DNA from: G963674835 sp963674835
Lineage (GTDB): Bacteria > Planctomycetota > Planctomycetia > Pirellulales > Thermoguttaceae
NCBI GenBank assembly: GCA_963674835.2
Contig: CAXXKC010000001.1
Location: 806,001 to 870,000, forward strand
Length of the DNA: 64,000 nt
Direction of reading: 5' to 3'
Part shown: one piece after another, positions 55,489-64,000 of the stretch
Layout of the letters: each line of letters opens with the position of its first letter
Position numbering within the stretch: the stretch's first letter is position 1
Notes under the pieces: generated by a model
The model's input: the letters and a program-made list of their open reading frames with translations, nothing else
Database searches by the model: none
Told to the model about the DNA's origin: nothing
Program-made: the position numbers and the translations under genes

Positions 55489-57351
55489 TTACTTCTTCGC
55501 AGGTTCCGCCGGTTTCGGCGGTGCAGTCTCGGGCTTGGACTCAGAGGCTGCGGGCTTGGCCTCTTTGGCCGGAGGACTGGCGGGCGGGGCGGTCGCCGCC
55601 GGTGACTTGGCGGGTGCCGCTTCCGTCTTCGGCTTCTCGGCCGCAGGCGCCGGTTCGCTCTTTGGTTTTTCAGCCGTGGGCGCCGGCTCGGACTTCGGCT
55701 TCTCGGCGGCCGGCTTCTCCGGTGCCTTGGGAGCAGGCACCGCGCCCTTGAGTTGTTCCAACGCAGCCGGCGTCTGGCTCATGTCGAACGGCGGTTCGCC
55801 GGCCTGGGCGCCCGCTTTGGCGTCCTTGGCTTCCTTCGCTTTGATGATATCCGCTCGCGTGAGGTGGATCTTCTGGTAGACGTTGTCGGAAATGACGTAG
55901 TACCAGTCGGCAAAGCGATCGTTCAACTCCTTGACGTGTTCCTGGCCCTTCTTGACCTTCTCGTTGTAATCGTCCTGCTTGCGCTTGTTCTCCTTCTCGA
56001 TGCGCTCGCGTTCGGCCTTGGGATCCGGCTTCTTGGCGTCCTTCTTGTCGCCATCCTTCTTGTCGCCGTCCTTCTTTTCAGCGTCTTTGCCGGCATCGGC
56101 CTTCGCCGGCTCGGCGGGCACGTCGGGCAGCGGTTGCAGTTCGGGCTTCTTGATCGCGTCGGGGTTGAACTCGGCCATGACGAAGAGGTAGCGATTCACC
56201 CCGGCGTCGGAAGAGTCATCGCCCTCGCCCTTGTCGTCATCCTTCTTGTCGTCCTGCTTCTTCTCGCCGGACGGCCCACTGGACCCGGCGATCTGGCCGA
56301 ACCGGAGGATATACTCCACGCCGTCCTTCATGGTCACGCGGGTTTCGCCCTCGTTGGAGAACAGCTCGTTATGATTCTCGCTGGTCGGAACGAGATAGAA
56401 ACCTTTCGCCGCCAGCGACTGCACGGTTTCCTGGTTGTTTTTCAGGTCGCCGGTGGCCTTGAGCTCGCCGCTGAGCCCCTTCGGCTTGCGGCTAACGTCG
56501 ACGATCTTCAGATCGCCCAAGGCGCTGCGCATGGCGTCGAGTTTCGCCGTGTTGAGTTCTTCGTCTGGTTTCAGCTTGCCGTCGACCCAGTGTCCGTCCT
56601 TGACGACCTTCGCCGATTCCAGCGTCCACTTGGGATTGCCAGTATCGTTGTATCCCAGCGCGAACTCGGCCCTTTGGTTCTGCTTGCCGGCGATAAGATC
56701 GACCGAGTAGTCCTGCACCTTCAACCCCAGGATGTCCCAGGTGTTCATCTTCAGCAGGTCTTTCTCGATCCAGTCGCTGAACTTCGTCGAGAGCTTGTCG
56801 GTGTTCAGCGCCACCGTGTAGACGGCGTCCTCGTTGGCGCGGCGCACATAGTGCAGCTCTGGCCGGTCCTTGTCGGCTTTGCCGATCACGAGGTCCAAGA
56901 GGATCTTGTTCTCCTTGTCCTTGATCGTCACGCGGGTGCCGACGCCGGTGGCCCCAACGGTAAGCGACTTGGAGGCCGGATCGACAACACCGTACAGAGC
57001 GTGATCGCCCGGGCTATCGCCCACCACGCTGAGCACCTTCAGGTCCATCAGGCTGGTCGCCACCTCGGCCAGATGGTCTTTGGCGTCGGCGGGGTAGTTG
57101 TCGTGCGAGGGGATCGACCATCGGCCGTCGACCTGGGCCACTTTGAACGGCGATCGGGTTCCGGTGGCCTCATCGTACTTGATGATCTCGAGGCTGGTCG
57201 CATCCAGCGGATTGGTGAACTGGCTGAAGAGGAGCTTGCCTTGCATCTGCTCCGGCTTCATCGTCAGAGACGAGGGGCGCGAGACCCAAGCGATCGCCAC
57301 GATGGCGACTGCCACGCCCAGGAATGTCAAAGTCTTGGTGTTCTCGTTCAT
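55489..57351 (-). CDS. DUF4340 domain-containing protein of an ABC export system
   Basis: A 620-residue envelope protein with an N-terminal helix at about 8-24 (LTFLGVAVAIVAIAWV) and an extracytoplasmic DUF4340 domain: GRWSIPSHDNYPADAKDHLA, VVGDSPGDHALYGVVDP, LLDLVIGKADKDRPELHYVR and DWIEKDLLKM. Residues about 365-460 are highly charged with DGDKKD repeats, and the last 80 residues are Pro/Ala/Lys low complexity with EKPKSEPAP repeats. It is the last gene after the ATPase and permease/Gldg genes (79-base gap). DUF4340 proteins regularly accompany such Gld-like exporters; the cargo is unknown. Confidence 0.8.
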   Translation of the reverse strand: MNENTKTLTFLGVAVAIVAIAWVSRPSSLTMKPEQMQGKLLFSQFTNPLDATSLEIIKYDEATGTRSPFKVAQVDGRWSIPSHDNYPADAKDHLAEVATSLMDLKVLSVVGDSPGDHALYGVVDPASKSLTVGATGVGTRVTIKDKENKILLDLVIGKADKDRPELHYVRRANEDAVYTVALNTDKLSTKFSDWIEKDLLKMNTWDILGLKVQDYSVDLIAGKQNQRAEFALGYNDTGNPKWTLESAKVVKDGHWVDGKLKPDEELNTAKLDAMRSALGDLKIVDVSRKPKGLSGELKATGDLKNNQETVQSLAAKGFYLVPTSENHNELFSNEGETRVTMKDGVEYILRFGQIAGSSGPSGEKKQDDKKDDDKGEGDDSSDAGVNRYLFVMAEFNPDAIKKPELQPLPDVPAEPAKADAGKDAEKKDGDKKDGDKKDAKKPDPKAERERIEKENKRKQDDYNEKVKKGQEHVKELNDRFADWYYVISDNVYQKIHLTRADIIKAKEAKDAKAGAQAGEPPFDMSQTPAALEQLKGAVPAPKAPEKPAAEKPKSEPAPTAEKPKSEPAPAAEKPKTEAAPAKSPAATAPPASPPAKEAKPAASESKPETAPPKPAEPAKK

Positions 57352-57430
57352 TATCCTGTCTCCTCGCTCGCTGCCCGACTCAAGGGGCCGCCGAGACGCA
57401 TCGACTTGTCTATTCGGGTTGAAACAGTGC

Positions 57431-60148
57431 CTAGGACCGGAGCCGGCTGCGGGAGACGCCTTCGCGCTCGCGGGACCGCCGGGTAATCAAAACGCCCACC
57501 GCAACCGCCAGCGGTAGAATCGGCGGCAGCAACACCGCCCACAGCTTGTACCAGTTCCGCACGCCGTCGACCTGATTCCGCAGTTGGGTCTCGATGGCGT
57601 TGATTTCCCGCTCGTTCTGCTTCTTCAGCGTGCTCAGCTTGGTATCCAATCGCCGCTGGCCCTCTTGCTGAGCCATGGCCGCGCGAATGACGATCTCCTG
57701 GCCGTTGACCTTCTGGTCTTTCCAGCTCTTCTCGAGCTTCGCCATTTCGTCCTTGAGCTTCTTTTGCTCTTCGTCTGCGGCATGGTCGTAGTCTTTTTCG
57801 AGCTGCTCGCGCTTCGCAGCGGTCTTCCGTCGCGCCTCGTCGGTCTGGGCGTCGATCGTGGCCAGCGTGCGGTGTTGCGGGCGGCGACTGCGGATCTCGA
57901 TGAAGCGGCGATCGCCGGCCAACTCGTCGAGCGAGTTGAGCACGAAGGTCACGTTGTCGAAGTCAAAGTTGATTCCGGCTTCGGGATTGTCTCCCTGCTC
58001 GCGCAGTCGGAAGAACGCCTCGTGAAGCATGTCGATATCGCCAACCAGCACGACGTTCAGCGCGCTGGTTTCGGGCTTCTTTGCTTCGGCCGTCGGCTTC
58101 TCGCCATCGGCTGGAGCGTCGGCCGGCACCTTGCCTTGGATGTGCGCCGCCAAGATGTAGGAGACGTTCTGCGGCGTCATGCGGCGGTTGGGGTTGAGGC
58201 CGCCCATGGGCCCGAAAGGCGTCATCTGGATCATGTCGCTGAAGCGGACGGTCCCGGTCTTGGTCCCGGTGCGGACCAGCGGCGCGAAATCCATCCCCGA
58301 CGTGTTCAGCTTGGTAACGTATCCGGGGAATGGGAAGAGCATCTGTTGCAGCCTGGCGCTGATCATGTCGGCCAGGTCGAACGGCTCACCGCTGAGGGTC
58401 CGGTCGATGAACACGAATTCCTTGGGTAGCGAGCCGAGCTTGGGATAAGGGTTGTAGTCCTGCCAGACGATCTCGTCGGTGGAAAAATTCACTCCCAACA
58501 GGCCCCACAGCTTGTTGATGTCGCCCTTGGGCATCTGCTGCTGCATCATCATGGGATTCATGCCACCGGGCGGCCTGCGCGGGGCGCTGGTGGCGGGCAC
58601 GTCGGCGGCGAACGCCGGGAACGGGTCCTCGAAGATGGCCGCCGGCTGGCCGTTCTTCACGGCCGCAACGAAGTTGTCCATCTGTTCCGGCCCCAGCGAT
58701 GAAGGCTGCACCGCCAGGAGCACATCGTACTTCTCCGTGATGGGCTTGCTGGGGTCGACCTGGACCACGTCATACTGCTTCTCCAGCTCGTCGATGATCG
58801 GCCAGTTGCCGCTGCTGGACATGGTCTGCATGTTGAAGCGACCGTACAGCTGGGCGTCGGTCTGGAGCACACCGACTCGCTTCCGTTTCTGTTGGGTCAC
58901 CGTGGCCAGCGAGCGGGCCAATTCGTACTCGACAGAGATGCCGCGATCGATGAACGGAAGGACGACCTTCTGCAGGCCAGAGGTGAAAGCCACGCCCATG
59001 AAGATCTGATTGTCGGTCGACACGCCCCGCTCCGTCGTGACCACGCGGCGCGGCATAATGCCGAAACGCTTCTCGGCCTGGGTAGCCTCTTCAGTGAATT
59101 GGTCGGTCGGTATCACGCGCACGCGGACCTTGCCGCCACCCCGCGCCTGCAGTTCGCGAAGCATGTTCAACAGGTCGAGTCGCTCCTGCACGTAGCTCTC
59201 GGGCACCTCGGGGCTTATGTAGGCATCGACTTGCACGGGCCGCTTGATATCGAGGCTTTGCAGCAAACCGACCGTGTACGGAGAGAGCTTGCTGAGGTGT
59301 TCGCTGGTCACGTCCTGGCGAACATCGTGGCGGGCGAAGAGCAAGTTGGCTCCGAAGGCAATCGCGATCAGGGCAACGACGCGCACCAAGTAGTGCCCGC
59401 CCAGCACGTACCAATCGCGCCCGCGGACCCAGTGTCGCCGCCCGATGAGAATCATGCTCAGATAGAGCATGATCACGGTAATCATGCCGAAGTACATCAA
59501 CCCCGAGAGGCTGAGGATGCCACGGCTGAAGTCGCCGAACTGCTCGCTGAGGCTGAGCTGCCGGACCGCCCGGGCCACCTGGCGATTCAGAATGGTGTCG
59601 GACGATGCTGCGAAGACCAGCGGAGCGTTCAGCAGGGCGCCCAAGATGAAGGCGACCGTCAAATTGCTGGTCAGGAACGAGGCGACCATGCCGATGGAGA
59701 GCATGGCCAGCCCAATGAGCCAGTAGCCCACGTACGTGCCGAGGAACAGGCCGACATCGGGGTTGCCCAGCATCTTGAGCACGGTGTAGTTGCACACCAG
59801 CGAGAACAGCAGCGAGACGGTGTAGATGGCCACGGCGGCCAGATACTTGCCGAGCACGATGTCCAGATCGCTCGCCGGGATGGTCAGCAGCAATTCGTCG
59901 GTTCCCTGGCGGCGTTCATCGGCCCACATGCTCATGGTGATCGCCGGGATGAAGACCAGCATGATCAACGGGAAGAACTTGTTGAGCTGGTCGAGGTTGG
60001 CCAGGTTCGTATTGAAGAACTCGTTGGGCCAAAAGGCGGCGATCGCGCTGAGGAGCACGAAGATGCAGATGAACAGATAGCCGGTCGGGCTGGCAAAGTA
60101 ACTGACGAAGTTGCGTTTGAAGACTGCGGACAAGACCTTCGTATTCAT
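57431..60148 (-). CDS. ABC-2 permease fused to Gldg-type periplasmic domain
   Basis: A 905-residue fusion. Residues 1-245 are an ABC-2 type permease (FKRNFVSYFASPTGYLFICI, MSMWADERRQGTDELLLTIP, YLAAVAIYTVSLLFSLVCNY) resembling GldF. After another helix near 270-290, residues about 300-740 match the Gldg/ABC-type uncharacterised transport domain (LSKLSPYTVGLLQSLDIKRP, YELARSLATVTQQKRKRVGV, YDVVQVDPSKPI). Residues about 768-865 form a strongly charged coiled coil, followed by a final helix (LWAVLLPPILPLAVAVGVLI) and a basic tail. GldF and GldG are separate in Bacteroidetes. It lies about 100 bases after the ATPase gene. The export substrate is not evident; gliding should not be assumed. Confidence 0.85.
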   Translation of the reverse strand: MNTKVLSAVFKRNFVSYFASPTGYLFICIFVLLSAIAAFWPNEFFNTNLANLDQLNKFFPLIMLVFIPAITMSMWADERRQGTDELLLTIPASDLDIVLGKYLAAVAIYTVSLLFSLVCNYTVLKMLGNPDVGLFLGTYVGYWLIGLAMLSIGMVASFLTSNLTVAFILGALLNAPLVFAASSDTILNRQVARAVRQLSLSEQFGDFSRGILSLSGLMYFGMITVIMLYLSMILIGRRHWVRGRDWYVLGGHYLVRVVALIAIAFGANLLFARHDVRQDVTSEHLSKLSPYTVGLLQSLDIKRPVQVDAYISPEVPESYVQERLDLLNMLRELQARGGGKVRVRVIPTDQFTEEATQAEKRFGIMPRRVVTTERGVSTDNQIFMGVAFTSGLQKVVLPFIDRGISVEYELARSLATVTQQKRKRVGVLQTDAQLYGRFNMQTMSSSGNWPIIDELEKQYDVVQVDPSKPITEKYDVLLAVQPSSLGPEQMDNFVAAVKNGQPAAIFEDPFPAFAADVPATSAPRRPPGGMNPMMMQQQMPKGDINKLWGLLGVNFSTDEIVWQDYNPYPKLGSLPKEFVFIDRTLSGEPFDLADMISARLQQMLFPFPGYVTKLNTSGMDFAPLVRTGTKTGTVRFSDMIQMTPFGPMGGLNPNRRMTPQNVSYILAAHIQGKVPADAPADGEKPTAEAKKPETSALNVVLVGDIDMLHEAFFRLREQGDNPEAGINFDFDNVTFVLNSLDELAGDRRFIEIRSRRPQHRTLATIDAQTDEARRKTAAKREQLEKDYDHAADEEQKKLKDEMAKLEKSWKDQKVNGQEIVIRAAMAQQEGQRRLDTKLSTLKKQNEREINAIETQLRNQVDGVRNWYKLWAVLLPPILPLAVAVGVLITRRSREREGVSRSRLRS

Positions 60149-60249
60149 GGTTCCTACCGAACTTGCGTCAATTGGTTAGCTTGGGGGAAGAACAGAAATC
60201 GCCGCGTCGCAGGGATGTTCCGGGAAGCGGGCGCCGATTCCGGGAAACA

Positions 60250-60993
60250 TCACTTGGCGGCCGCGCTGCCGGTCAGCTCGCGGAAACGGATGTCCAGCGT
60301 CTTGCCGCCAGCCATCAAGTCCGTAACGTCGCCGTCGTAAATCAATCGTCCTTCATCGATGAACAGCACCCGCTTGGCCATGGCCTCCACTTCCTGGAGG
60401 ATGTGGGTCGAGAGCAGAATCGTCTTGCTCTGGCCCAGCTTCCGGATGGTCTCGCGCACTTCGTGGATCTGGTTCGGGTCCAGGCCGGCGGTCGGCTCGT
60501 CCATGATGAGCACGTCGGGTTCGTGCAGCAACACCTGGGCCATGCCGACGCGCTGGCGATAGCCTCGCGACAGCTTGCCGATCGGCTTGCCGACAACGCT
60601 GCCCAAGTCGCACAACTCGATCACCGCGTCGATCCGCTCCCGGCGGCGCGAACCGCTCAGGCCACGGGCGTGGGCGAAGAAATCCAGCAGGCTGCGGGGG
60701 CTCATGTCGGGATAGAGCGGACCGTTTTCGGGCAGGTAGCCCAACCGAACCGAGCCGGCCAGACGATCCGTGGTCATGTCGTGGCCGGCGATGCGGGCAG
60801 TGCCGGCCGATGGAGCCAGATAACCGGTCAGGAGCTTCATCGTCGTGCTCTTGCCCGCCCCGTTGGGGCCCAGGAACGCCACAACCTCGCCTTGATACAC
60901 CTGGAAGGTCACACGTTCGATCGCAGCAAAATCGCCATAGTATTTCGTCAGCCCATCGGCTTCGATCATGGCAGGACCTTGCTGTTGGCTCAT
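60250..60993 (-). CDS. ABC transporter ATPase (GldA/CcmA-like)
   Basis: Energises the permease encoded downstream. The 247 residues carry Walker A AFLGPNGAGKSTTMKLLTGY near 41, the Q-loop region LGYLPENGPLYPDMSPRSLL, signature LSRGYRQRVGMAQVLLHEPD, Walker B VLIMDEPTAGLDPNQ and the switch His LLSTHILQEVE. ATG 60993 is used because GGAG lies about eight bases upstream and longer forms read through the leader. First gene of the three-gene export operon. Confidence 0.92.
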   Translation of the reverse strand: MSQQQGPAMIEADGLTKYYGDFAAIERVTFQVYQGEVVAFLGPNGAGKSTTMKLLTGYLAPSAGTARIAGHDMTTDRLAGSVRLGYLPENGPLYPDMSPRSLLDFFAHARGLSGSRRRERIDAVIELCDLGSVVGKPIGKLSRGYRQRVGMAQVLLHEPDVLIMDEPTAGLDPNQIHEVRETIRKLGQSKTILLSTHILQEVEAMAKRVLFIDEGRLIYDGDVTDLMAGGKTLDIRFRELTGSAAAK

Positions 60994-61551
60994 AGTGATG
61001 GACTCCGGCAGAAGGGGAACAACAGGGGGATTTTTGGCTGCGGGACAGTCCCCAGCCCGGCGTGTGCGACGCGGGGGCATTATCCACCGCTTCGAGGCAG
61101 CCTTGAGAAGCCGTGCAATCGCCGGCTCCACGGCTACCCAGCGATGGGTAACGCAAACACCAACAAAACCGCCATTATACTCCGGGGCTACCGGATATGT
61201 ATAGGTTACGTATTTCAAAGTCGGAGAGATCACCCCCTCCAGAAAAAAATCGTGGAAATGTTGGCCCCCCTTGCCCTAGGGAATCGAGAAAAACCGGAAT
61301 AGACGGACCTGGCGCGGGCGGGGGATTTGAAGATAGCGATTGGGCTTGGAGATTTACGAGAAGAGCCGCGGCAGAAGATGGCCCGTTGCTCTGGTTCGCG
61401 GGGCCCGGTGAACCCAGTCGCCCAGAATGCTCATCTTGCGCCGCACCGCAGACCCGGGACCGCCGCGCCTTCCGGCGAATATGTCAGTCCCCTTGGGGTG
61501 GGAACTGATAGCCACTGACAAGACATGGCGGGCACTAGGACCGGCCGGTTC
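60994..61551. other. 558-base intergenic region
   Basis: Lies between the ABC ATPase start and the 3' end of nadB, both on the minus strand. It contains a minus-strand TATAAT (complement at 61173-61178) about 180 bases upstream of the ATPase gene, without a good -35. Short open frames here have atypical codon use and no protein-like features. No RNA gene recognised. Confidence 0.45.
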
Positions 61552-63180
61552 TCACTCGCGTACGGCTGCTAGGTCATCCTCGCGACAGAAGGTCGTGTGG
61601 TGGTTCCAATTCTCGTCGTCGCGCTGCGGGAAGTCGATCCGCACGTGGCAGCCGCGGGTTTCCGTGCGGCGCAGCGCCGCCTGGATCATCAGCCGGCTCA
61701 CGCAGAGCATGTCCTGCAGTCGCCAGCCGACGGGGTCGTGGAATTGCAGCGCCAGCACGTAGCGGCACCAGTGATCGATGTTGGCCGCCGCCTCGTTCAG
61801 TGTGGCGGCGTCGCGTCGCACTCCCATGCTCCGCCACATCAGGCTCTTCAGCGAGTTGTGGATGTCGGTCAGATCGAGTCGCTCGCTGCTGAGCTTGGAG
61901 CGGGGGTTTTCCAGCGGCAGGGCGTGGAACGTGTCGTTCAATCGGGCCGCCTGCTGCGACGCGCCCTCGCCGGCGTGGGCCCCGTACACGACCGCTTCCA
62001 GCAGACTGTTCGACGCCAGACGGTTGGCCCCGTGCAACCCCGACGAGCTGACCTCGCCGGCCGCCCAGAGGCCTGGCAACGTCGTGCGGCCCTCCATGTC
62101 GACCGTCACGCCGCCCATCATGTAGTGCGCACCGGGCCGAACCGGAATGCGGTCTTTGGTGATATCGAGGTCGAATTTCTCGCAGATGGCCGCGATTCCC
62201 GGGAAGCGCGCACGCACGGTGGCGGCGTCCTGGTGAGTCATGTCGAGGTAGACGTTCGGATGCCGCGTCTTCTCCATTTGGCTCACGATTGCCCAGCTTA
62301 CCACGTCACGCGGCGCCAGTTCGGCCCGTTGATCGTACTCGGGCATAAAGCGGTAGCCGTGACGGTCGACCAGATGGGCTCCTGCACCGCGCATCGCTTC
62401 GGTGATCAAGTGGCGGCTACTGCCGGCGATGTATAGCACCGTGGGATGAAACTGCATGAATTCCATGTCGCGCAGTTGGGCCCCGGCGCGGTAGGCCATC
62501 GCCATGCCGTCGCCCGTGGCCACGTCGGGATTGGTCGTTTCGCGATAGACCTGGCCGACGCCGCCGGTAGACAGGATCGTCTGTTTGGCCCAAACCGCGG
62601 TCTTGCCGTGGCGCTCGTTCCACACCAGTGCTCCGCGGCAGACGCCCTCGTGCGTCAGCAGGTCGACAGCGAAGGTGTGCTCCCAGGTGGCAATGTTGCG
62701 AGCCTTCGTGATCCGCTCGATGCCCGCGCGAATAATCTCCCGTCCCGTTTCGTCACCGTTGGCGTGGGCGATGCGGTCGCAGCAGTGGCCACCCTCGCGT
62801 GAAAGGGCCAGTGTGCCGTCGGCCTGATCGAACTCGGTTCCCCATTCGATCAATTCGCGGATACGTTGAGGTCCCTCGCGCACGACGTGCTCGACGACGT
62901 CGTAATCGCACAACGGGCCGCCGGCCAGCATCGTGTCGGAAACATGATCCTCGAAGCGATCTTCCGGCGACAGGACCGAGGCGATGCCTCCTTGGGCATG
63001 CGCGCTGTTGGACTGATCGAGGCTGTCCTTGGTGATGACCAGAACCGACAGGTTCGGATCCACGCCAAGGGCCGCCCGAAAGCCGGCCAATCCACCGCCG
63101 ATGATCAACACATCGGTGAAGAAGTGGGGAACGTGCTTGGGGTGAAACGGAGCCAGGTAACGGGGTATGAGCGTTGACAT
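61552..63180 (-). CDS. nadB: L-aspartate oxidase
   Basis: FAD enzyme of quinolinate/NAD synthesis that oxidises L-aspartate to iminoaspartate. The 542 residues have the FAD-binding VLIIGGGLAGFRAALGVDPN near 26, DQSNSAHAQGGIASVL, RMTSR-like region GMAMAYRAGAQLRDMEFMQF, FHPTVLYIAGSSRHLITEAM, PVRPGAHYMMGGVTVDMEGR and GEVSSSGLHGANRLASNSLL. The C-terminal helical domain is present (LMWRSMGVRRDAATLNEAAA). The segment after REGG reads HCCDRIAH, where the usual form has a His-Ser-x-Arg-Arg-like run. ATG 63180 begins MSTLIPRYL; the open frame upstream is not credible. NadA and NadC are not in the window. Confidence 0.92.
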   Translation of the reverse strand: MSTLIPRYLAPFHPKHVPHFFTDVLIIGGGLAGFRAALGVDPNLSVLVITKDSLDQSNSAHAQGGIASVLSPEDRFEDHVSDTMLAGGPLCDYDVVEHVVREGPQRIRELIEWGTEFDQADGTLALSREGGHCCDRIAHANGDETGREIIRAGIERITKARNIATWEHTFAVDLLTHEGVCRGALVWNERHGKTAVWAKQTILSTGGVGQVYRETTNPDVATGDGMAMAYRAGAQLRDMEFMQFHPTVLYIAGSSRHLITEAMRGAGAHLVDRHGYRFMPEYDQRAELAPRDVVSWAIVSQMEKTRHPNVYLDMTHQDAATVRARFPGIAAICEKFDLDITKDRIPVRPGAHYMMGGVTVDMEGRTTLPGLWAAGEVSSSGLHGANRLASNSLLEAVVYGAHAGEGASQQAARLNDTFHALPLENPRSKLSSERLDLTDIHNSLKSLMWRSMGVRRDAATLNEAAANIDHWCRYVLALQFHDPVGWRLQDMLCVSRLMIQAALRRTETRGCHVRIDFPQRDDENWNHHTTFCREDDLAAVRE

Positions 63181-63299
63181 GCCGCCATTGTAAACCGCTG
63201 ACGCAGAGAAGTGTAGCGGGCACCACCAACAGTGGCCGGAAGTCCCCTCGCCGGCTTCGTGATGCGACCGCCGCCAGAAGCCAGGCGGCGCGGCCCACG

Positions 63300-64000
63300 C
63301 TATTGCGAAGTACCTTTCGGCGGCGTGGCGGTCCGCTCGGCCCGGTTCAACCCCTTGGTATAGGCCTGGAATTGCTCGGCCCATTGGCTCGGCGGATCGA
63401 TCCGGCGGCTTTCGTGCATCCGTTGAAGGTCATCGGCGTTGGAACGACCGCCCTTCAACTCGGTACCGTGAGGCCGCAACCCCAGACTCTCCAGAGCACC
63501 TTTGAGCTCCTTACGTGCCGCCTCACCGCGTTCGTCCGTACGGTGGGCATCCTGTTTCAAGCGTTCCCATTGCCGTATCCACTCGCGGGCATACTGCTTG
63601 CTCCAGCCCAGTCGGTCCAGCAAATCGGGATTGTTCTTGGTCAATTCGTGCTTGAGGTGATCCAGGGCCAGGTCGGTCTGTTCGCTGGCGAATTCGAGGT
63701 TCGCCGCATCCGCGCCCAAGGGACCTTTGGAACCGTCGCCGCTGGGACCATTCTGTTGGCCCGGTGCGCCGCCTTCGGGGTTGTTCGATCCGCTGGAAAG
63801 GCCGCCGACGGGCTGCTGACCGCCGCCATCGCCCTTCTTGGCGTCGGACGGCTGGGCGCTCTTCACCTCGGGCGTCGTGGACTGACCGGTACCGGTCGCC
63901 GTGTTGCTCTGCTTTCCGCCTGACGGCTGCTTCGACGCGCCGCTGGTGCCTTGGCCGGCCTCGCCACCGGGTTGGCCCGCGGCCTCGGAAGACTGGGCCT
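63300..64000 (-). CDS. C-terminal part of a Gly/Gln/Ser-rich hypothetical protein (partial)
   Basis: The frame is open from the stop at 63300 to the window edge, giving at least 233 residues and lacking its N-terminus. The upstream part is low complexity (GGEAGQGTSGASKQPSGGKQ, GGLSSGSNNPEGGAPGQQNG). The C-terminus is a small charged helical module: LEFASEQTDLALDHLKHELT, NPDLLDRLGWSKQYAREWIR and ALESLGLRPHGTELKGGRSN. Similar tails end large uncharacterised planctomycete membrane proteins as I recall them; this is not verified here. The ATG/GTG inside the frame (63866) should not be taken as the start. Confidence 0.7.
   Translation of the reverse strand, partial: AQSSEAAGQPGGEAGQGTSGASKQPSGGKQSNTATGTGQSTTPEVKSAQPSDAKKGDGGGQQPVGGLSSGSNNPEGGAPGQQNGPSGDGSKGPLGADAANLEFASEQTDLALDHLKHELTKNNPDLLDRLGWSKQYAREWIRQWERLKQDAHRTDERGEAARKELKGALESLGLRPHGTELKGGRSNADDLQRMHESRRIDPPSQWAEQFQAYTKGLNRAERTATPPKGTSQ

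Noticed and set aside
55753..60340. Long + strand frames opposite the DUF4340 and permease/Gldg genes
   Set aside because: Translations are His/Glu/Asp-rich mirror sequence without domains; the - strand genes are supported by helices and motifs.
61197..61508. 103-codon + frame in the gap between the ABC ATPase and nadB
   Set aside because: Poor codon use, Arg/Pro/Gly-rich random composition, no ribosome-binding site and no protein features.

Overview
This 64 kb window looks like a chromosomal segment of a GC-rich Gram-negative bacterium, most likely a planctomycete (Planctomycetota, perhaps Pirellulales). This is inferred from gene content and architecture. The features used are a SecA of about 1,230 residues, tandem membrane-anchored prenyltransferase-repeat proteins, a CusA-type pump with a large insert, a Gld-type ABC exporter with a DUF4340 protein, a cysteine-poor bL33, and many TTG/GTG starts. 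WaaA (KDO transferase) implies an outer membrane with lipid A. No rRNA, tRNA, insertion sequence, phage gene or CRISPR array was recognised. No 16S or other taxonomic marker is present, so the assignment stays approximate.

Region 1 (1-26273, all + strand) is one tightly packed exopolysaccharide/O-antigen-type locus of about 17 genes, often overlapping by a few bases. It contains a TPR-bearing O-antigen ligase-like protein, a Wzc-type tyrosine kinase/co-polymerase, a WecA-type initiating phosphosugar transferase, UDP-GlcNAc 2-epimerase and a Wzx flippase. These are followed by a membrane-anchored GH105-type hydrolase, a pyruvyl transferase, three GT4 and one GT2 glycosyltransferases, a second polymerase-like protein, DUF362, a PaaK-like adenylate-forming enzyme, a two-domain dehydrogenase, a heparinase II/III-type lyase and a WecG/TagA glycosyltransferase. 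The enzymes suggest a Wzx/Wzy-dependent polymer begun on a GlcNAc-ManNAc lipid primer, carrying pyruvate ketals and possibly uronic acids, with its own lyase and unsaturated-uronyl hydrolase.

Region 2 (26284-34971, - strand) is a heavy-metal RND efflux operon transcribed in the order TolC-like lipoprotein, two small cysteine-rich exported proteins, CusB-like adaptor, CusA-like pump. The pump has a roughly 265-residue periplasmic insert and an extra hydrophobic stretch. The adaptor has metal-binding modules at both ends.

Region 3 (35280-37861, - strand) holds rpmG, recJ and pcm. Region 4 (38503-44356, + strand) holds two paralogous membrane-anchored prenyltransferase-repeat proteins and a primary-type sigma factor. 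Region 5 (44385-51723, - strand) holds secA, waaA, metK and an unknown membrane protein. Region 6 (52011-55397, + strand) is an overlapping nucleotide-sugar group: a PhnP-like MBL hydrolase, a UAP1-type UDP-sugar pyrophosphorylase and mannose-1-phosphate guanylyltransferase. The last two could supply precursors to Region 1.

Region 7 (55489-60993, - strand) is an ABC export system: ATPase, permease fused to a Gldg-type periplasmic domain, and a DUF4340 protein. Region 8 (61552-64000, - strand) holds nadB and the C-terminal part of a Gly/Gln-rich protein that runs off the window.
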